Source of the DNA: Micromonospora tarensis | GTDB lineage: Bacteria; Actinomycetota; Actinomycetes; Mycobacteriales; Micromonosporaceae | Length of the DNA stretch: 45,993 nucleotides | Direction of reading: 5' to 3' | Assembly (NCBI RefSeq): GCF_016803395.1 | Contig: NZ_JAEVHL010000027.1 | Span: forward strand, 1-45,993 | Shown here: positions 45,035 through 45,993 of the stretch, piece by piece | Layout of the letters: every line of letters starts with the position of its first letter | Numbering within the stretch: the stretch's first letter is position 1 | The notes under the pieces: generated by a model | Seen by the model: only the letters and a program-made list of their open reading frames with translations | What the model was told of the DNA's origin: nothing | The model's database searches: none | Made by a program: the position numbers and the translations under genes

Positions 45035-45993
45035 ATGACACTGAAGACACGAGTGCTTGGCGTCGTCATGGCGGCGGTGGCAGTGGCCGCTGCGGCGTTG
45101 ACGGTCGCCACGCCGGCGTCGGCGGCGACGCTCACCCAGGTGACCAACTTCGGCAACAACCCGACAAACCTACAGATGCACCTGTACGTGCCGGACCGGG
45201 TGGCGACCCGACCGGCGATCCTGCTGGCGATGCACTACTGCACCGGCACGGGCCCGGCGTTCCACTCGGGCACGCAGTACGCGTCGCTCGCGGACCGCTA
45301 CGGGTTCATCGTGATCTACCCGTCGGCCACCCGCAGCAGCAAGTGCTGGGACGTCTACTCGCCGCAGGCGCTGCGCCGTGGCGGCGGCAGCGACCCGGTC
45401 GGGCTGATGTCGATGGTCGACTACGTGAAGCAGCGCTACTCCGCCGACCCCGCCCGGATCTTCGCCACCGGCACCTCGTCGGGCGCGATGATGACCAACG
45501 TCATGCTGGGTGACTACCCGGACGTGTTCGCGGCGGGCGCCTCGTTCGCCGGGGTGCCGTTCGCCTGTTTCGCCACCGGTGGCACCTCGGAGTGGAACAG
45601 CCAGTGCGCTAACGGGCAACTCACCCGGACCGCCCAGCAGTGGGGCGACCTGGTCCGCGAGGCGTATCCCGGCTACACCGGTCAGCGGCCACGGATGCAG
45701 ATCTGGCACGGCACCAACGACGAGACGCTGCGTTACCCGAATTTCGGCGAGCAGGTCAAGCAGTGGACGAACGTGCACGGGCTGAGCCAGACCCCGACGT
45801 ACACCGACACCCCGCAGTCCGGCTACACCCGTACCCGCTACGGCGGCCGCGGCCCGATGGCCCCGGTCGAGGCGATCAGCATGCAGGGTGTCACGCACAA
45901 CCTGCCGGTCGACGCCGCGCAGGCGATCCGCTTCTTCGGGCTGGACGGACCACCCCGCCGCCGACCACCCCGCCGCCGACCACCCCACCCCCG
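45035..45993 (+). CDS. Secreted CE1-like (PHB-depolymerase family) esterase with Pro/Thr linker, 3' end missing
   Basis: The gene runs off the window. The product has a signal peptide ending ATPASAAT and a family catalytic domain: LLAMHYCTGTG, GFIVIYPSATRSSKCWDV, nucleophile Ser in ATGTSSGAMMTNV, Asp in HGTNDETL and His in QGVTHNLP. Related enzymes are acetylxylan or feruloyl esterases that strip side groups from xylan outside the cell. After GLDG the annotated frame gives Pro/Arg. One missing base near 45951 gives TTPPPTTPPPTTPPP, a normal linker to a carbohydrate-binding module beyond the window. The ATG at 45035 follows AAGGGA. Confidence 0.85.
   Translation, partial: MTLKTRVLGVVMAAVAVAAAALTVATPASAATLTQVTNFGNNPTNLQMHLYVPDRVATRPAILLAMHYCTGTGPAFHSGTQYASLADRYGFIVIYPSATRSSKCWDVYSPQALRRGGGSDPVGLMSMVDYVKQRYSADPARIFATGTSSGAMMTNVMLGDYPDVFAAGASFAGVPFACFATGGTSEWNSQCANGQLTRTAQQWGDLVREAYPGYTGQRPRMQIWHGTNDETLRYPNFGEQVKQWTNVHGLSQTPTYTDTPQSGYTRTRYGGRGPMAPVEAISMQGVTHNLPVDAAQAIRFFGLDGPPRRRPPRRRPPHP

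Noticed and set aside
45945..45993. A 15-base tandem repeat (CCACCCCGCCGCCGA) at the window end as a mobile or regulatory repeat
   Set aside because: It is the coding sequence of a Pro/Thr linker between a secreted catalytic domain and a binding module.
1..45993. CRISPR arrays, tRNA or rRNA genes, insertion sequences and attachment sites
   Set aside because: No regular spacer repeats, cloverleaf sequences, transposase motifs or terminal inverted repeats were seen.

Overview
The window comes from a high-GC actinomycete. The GC-rich third codon positions, GTG/TTG starts, many four-base stop/start overlaps and the gene content (LAL-type regulators, secreted polysaccharide- and polyester-degrading enzymes, a clade-2 catalase) fit Micromonosporaceae, most likely Micromonospora. 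This placement comes from protein character only. No rRNA, tRNA, CRISPR array, insertion sequence or prophage was recognised.

Layout. 1-1.6 kb: the tail of an NrfD-type membrane subunit and an oxalate/formate-type MFS carrier. 1.6-7.5 kb: a 1474-residue secreted multidomain subtilisin bracketed by two paralogous orphan winged-helix regulators. 7.7-14.7 kb: a cell-envelope block with a PAP2 phosphatase, a response regulator/sensor kinase/GerMN-like lipoprotein operon and, convergent to it, a three-gene operon (acyltransferase-3, alanine racemase, D-Ala-D-X ligase) that looks like a split VanT racemase plus ligase. 14.9-19.2 kb: an F420-type oxidoreductase, a KatE-type catalase with a sigma-B-like promoter, and a secreted hydrolase of the actinobacterial cutinase/PET-hydrolase family. 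19.2-29.8 kb: a complete branched-chain-amino-acid-type (Liv) ABC importer, a TetR regulator, a very large LAL/LuxR regulator, an acyl-CoA dehydrogenase and a MaoC hydratase, consistent with uptake and beta-oxidation-like breakdown of an acid. 30-31.2 kb: a secreted nuclease/phosphatase-fold enzyme.

31.3-46 kb is a glucuronoxylan-utilisation island. A LacI repressor and a CE7 acetylxylan esterase run leftward. A GH3 enzyme, two LplB/YtcP-type permeases, a lipoprotein binding protein, a GH39 beta-xylosidase, a YesL-like (DUF624) membrane protein, a GH42 remnant and a GH67 alpha-glucuronidase run rightward. A secreted CE1-like esterase with a Pro/Thr linker is cut by the window end. Palindromes of the CCGAAA-N-TTTCGG type at both ends mark the probable LacI regulon. 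The role I infer is import of acetylated aldouronic acids made outside the cell, then intracellular removal of acetyl, glucuronyl and xylosyl groups. No ATPase for the importer is in the window.

Two features need care. First, at least ten otherwise good genes carry single-base frame breaks, 14 apparent deletions and one insertion, which points to consensus indel errors more than real pseudogenes. Second, at least two and perhaps three loci look like the start and the end of a gene joined with the middle missing: an SDR, a GH42 enzyme and possibly a CBM2 tail.
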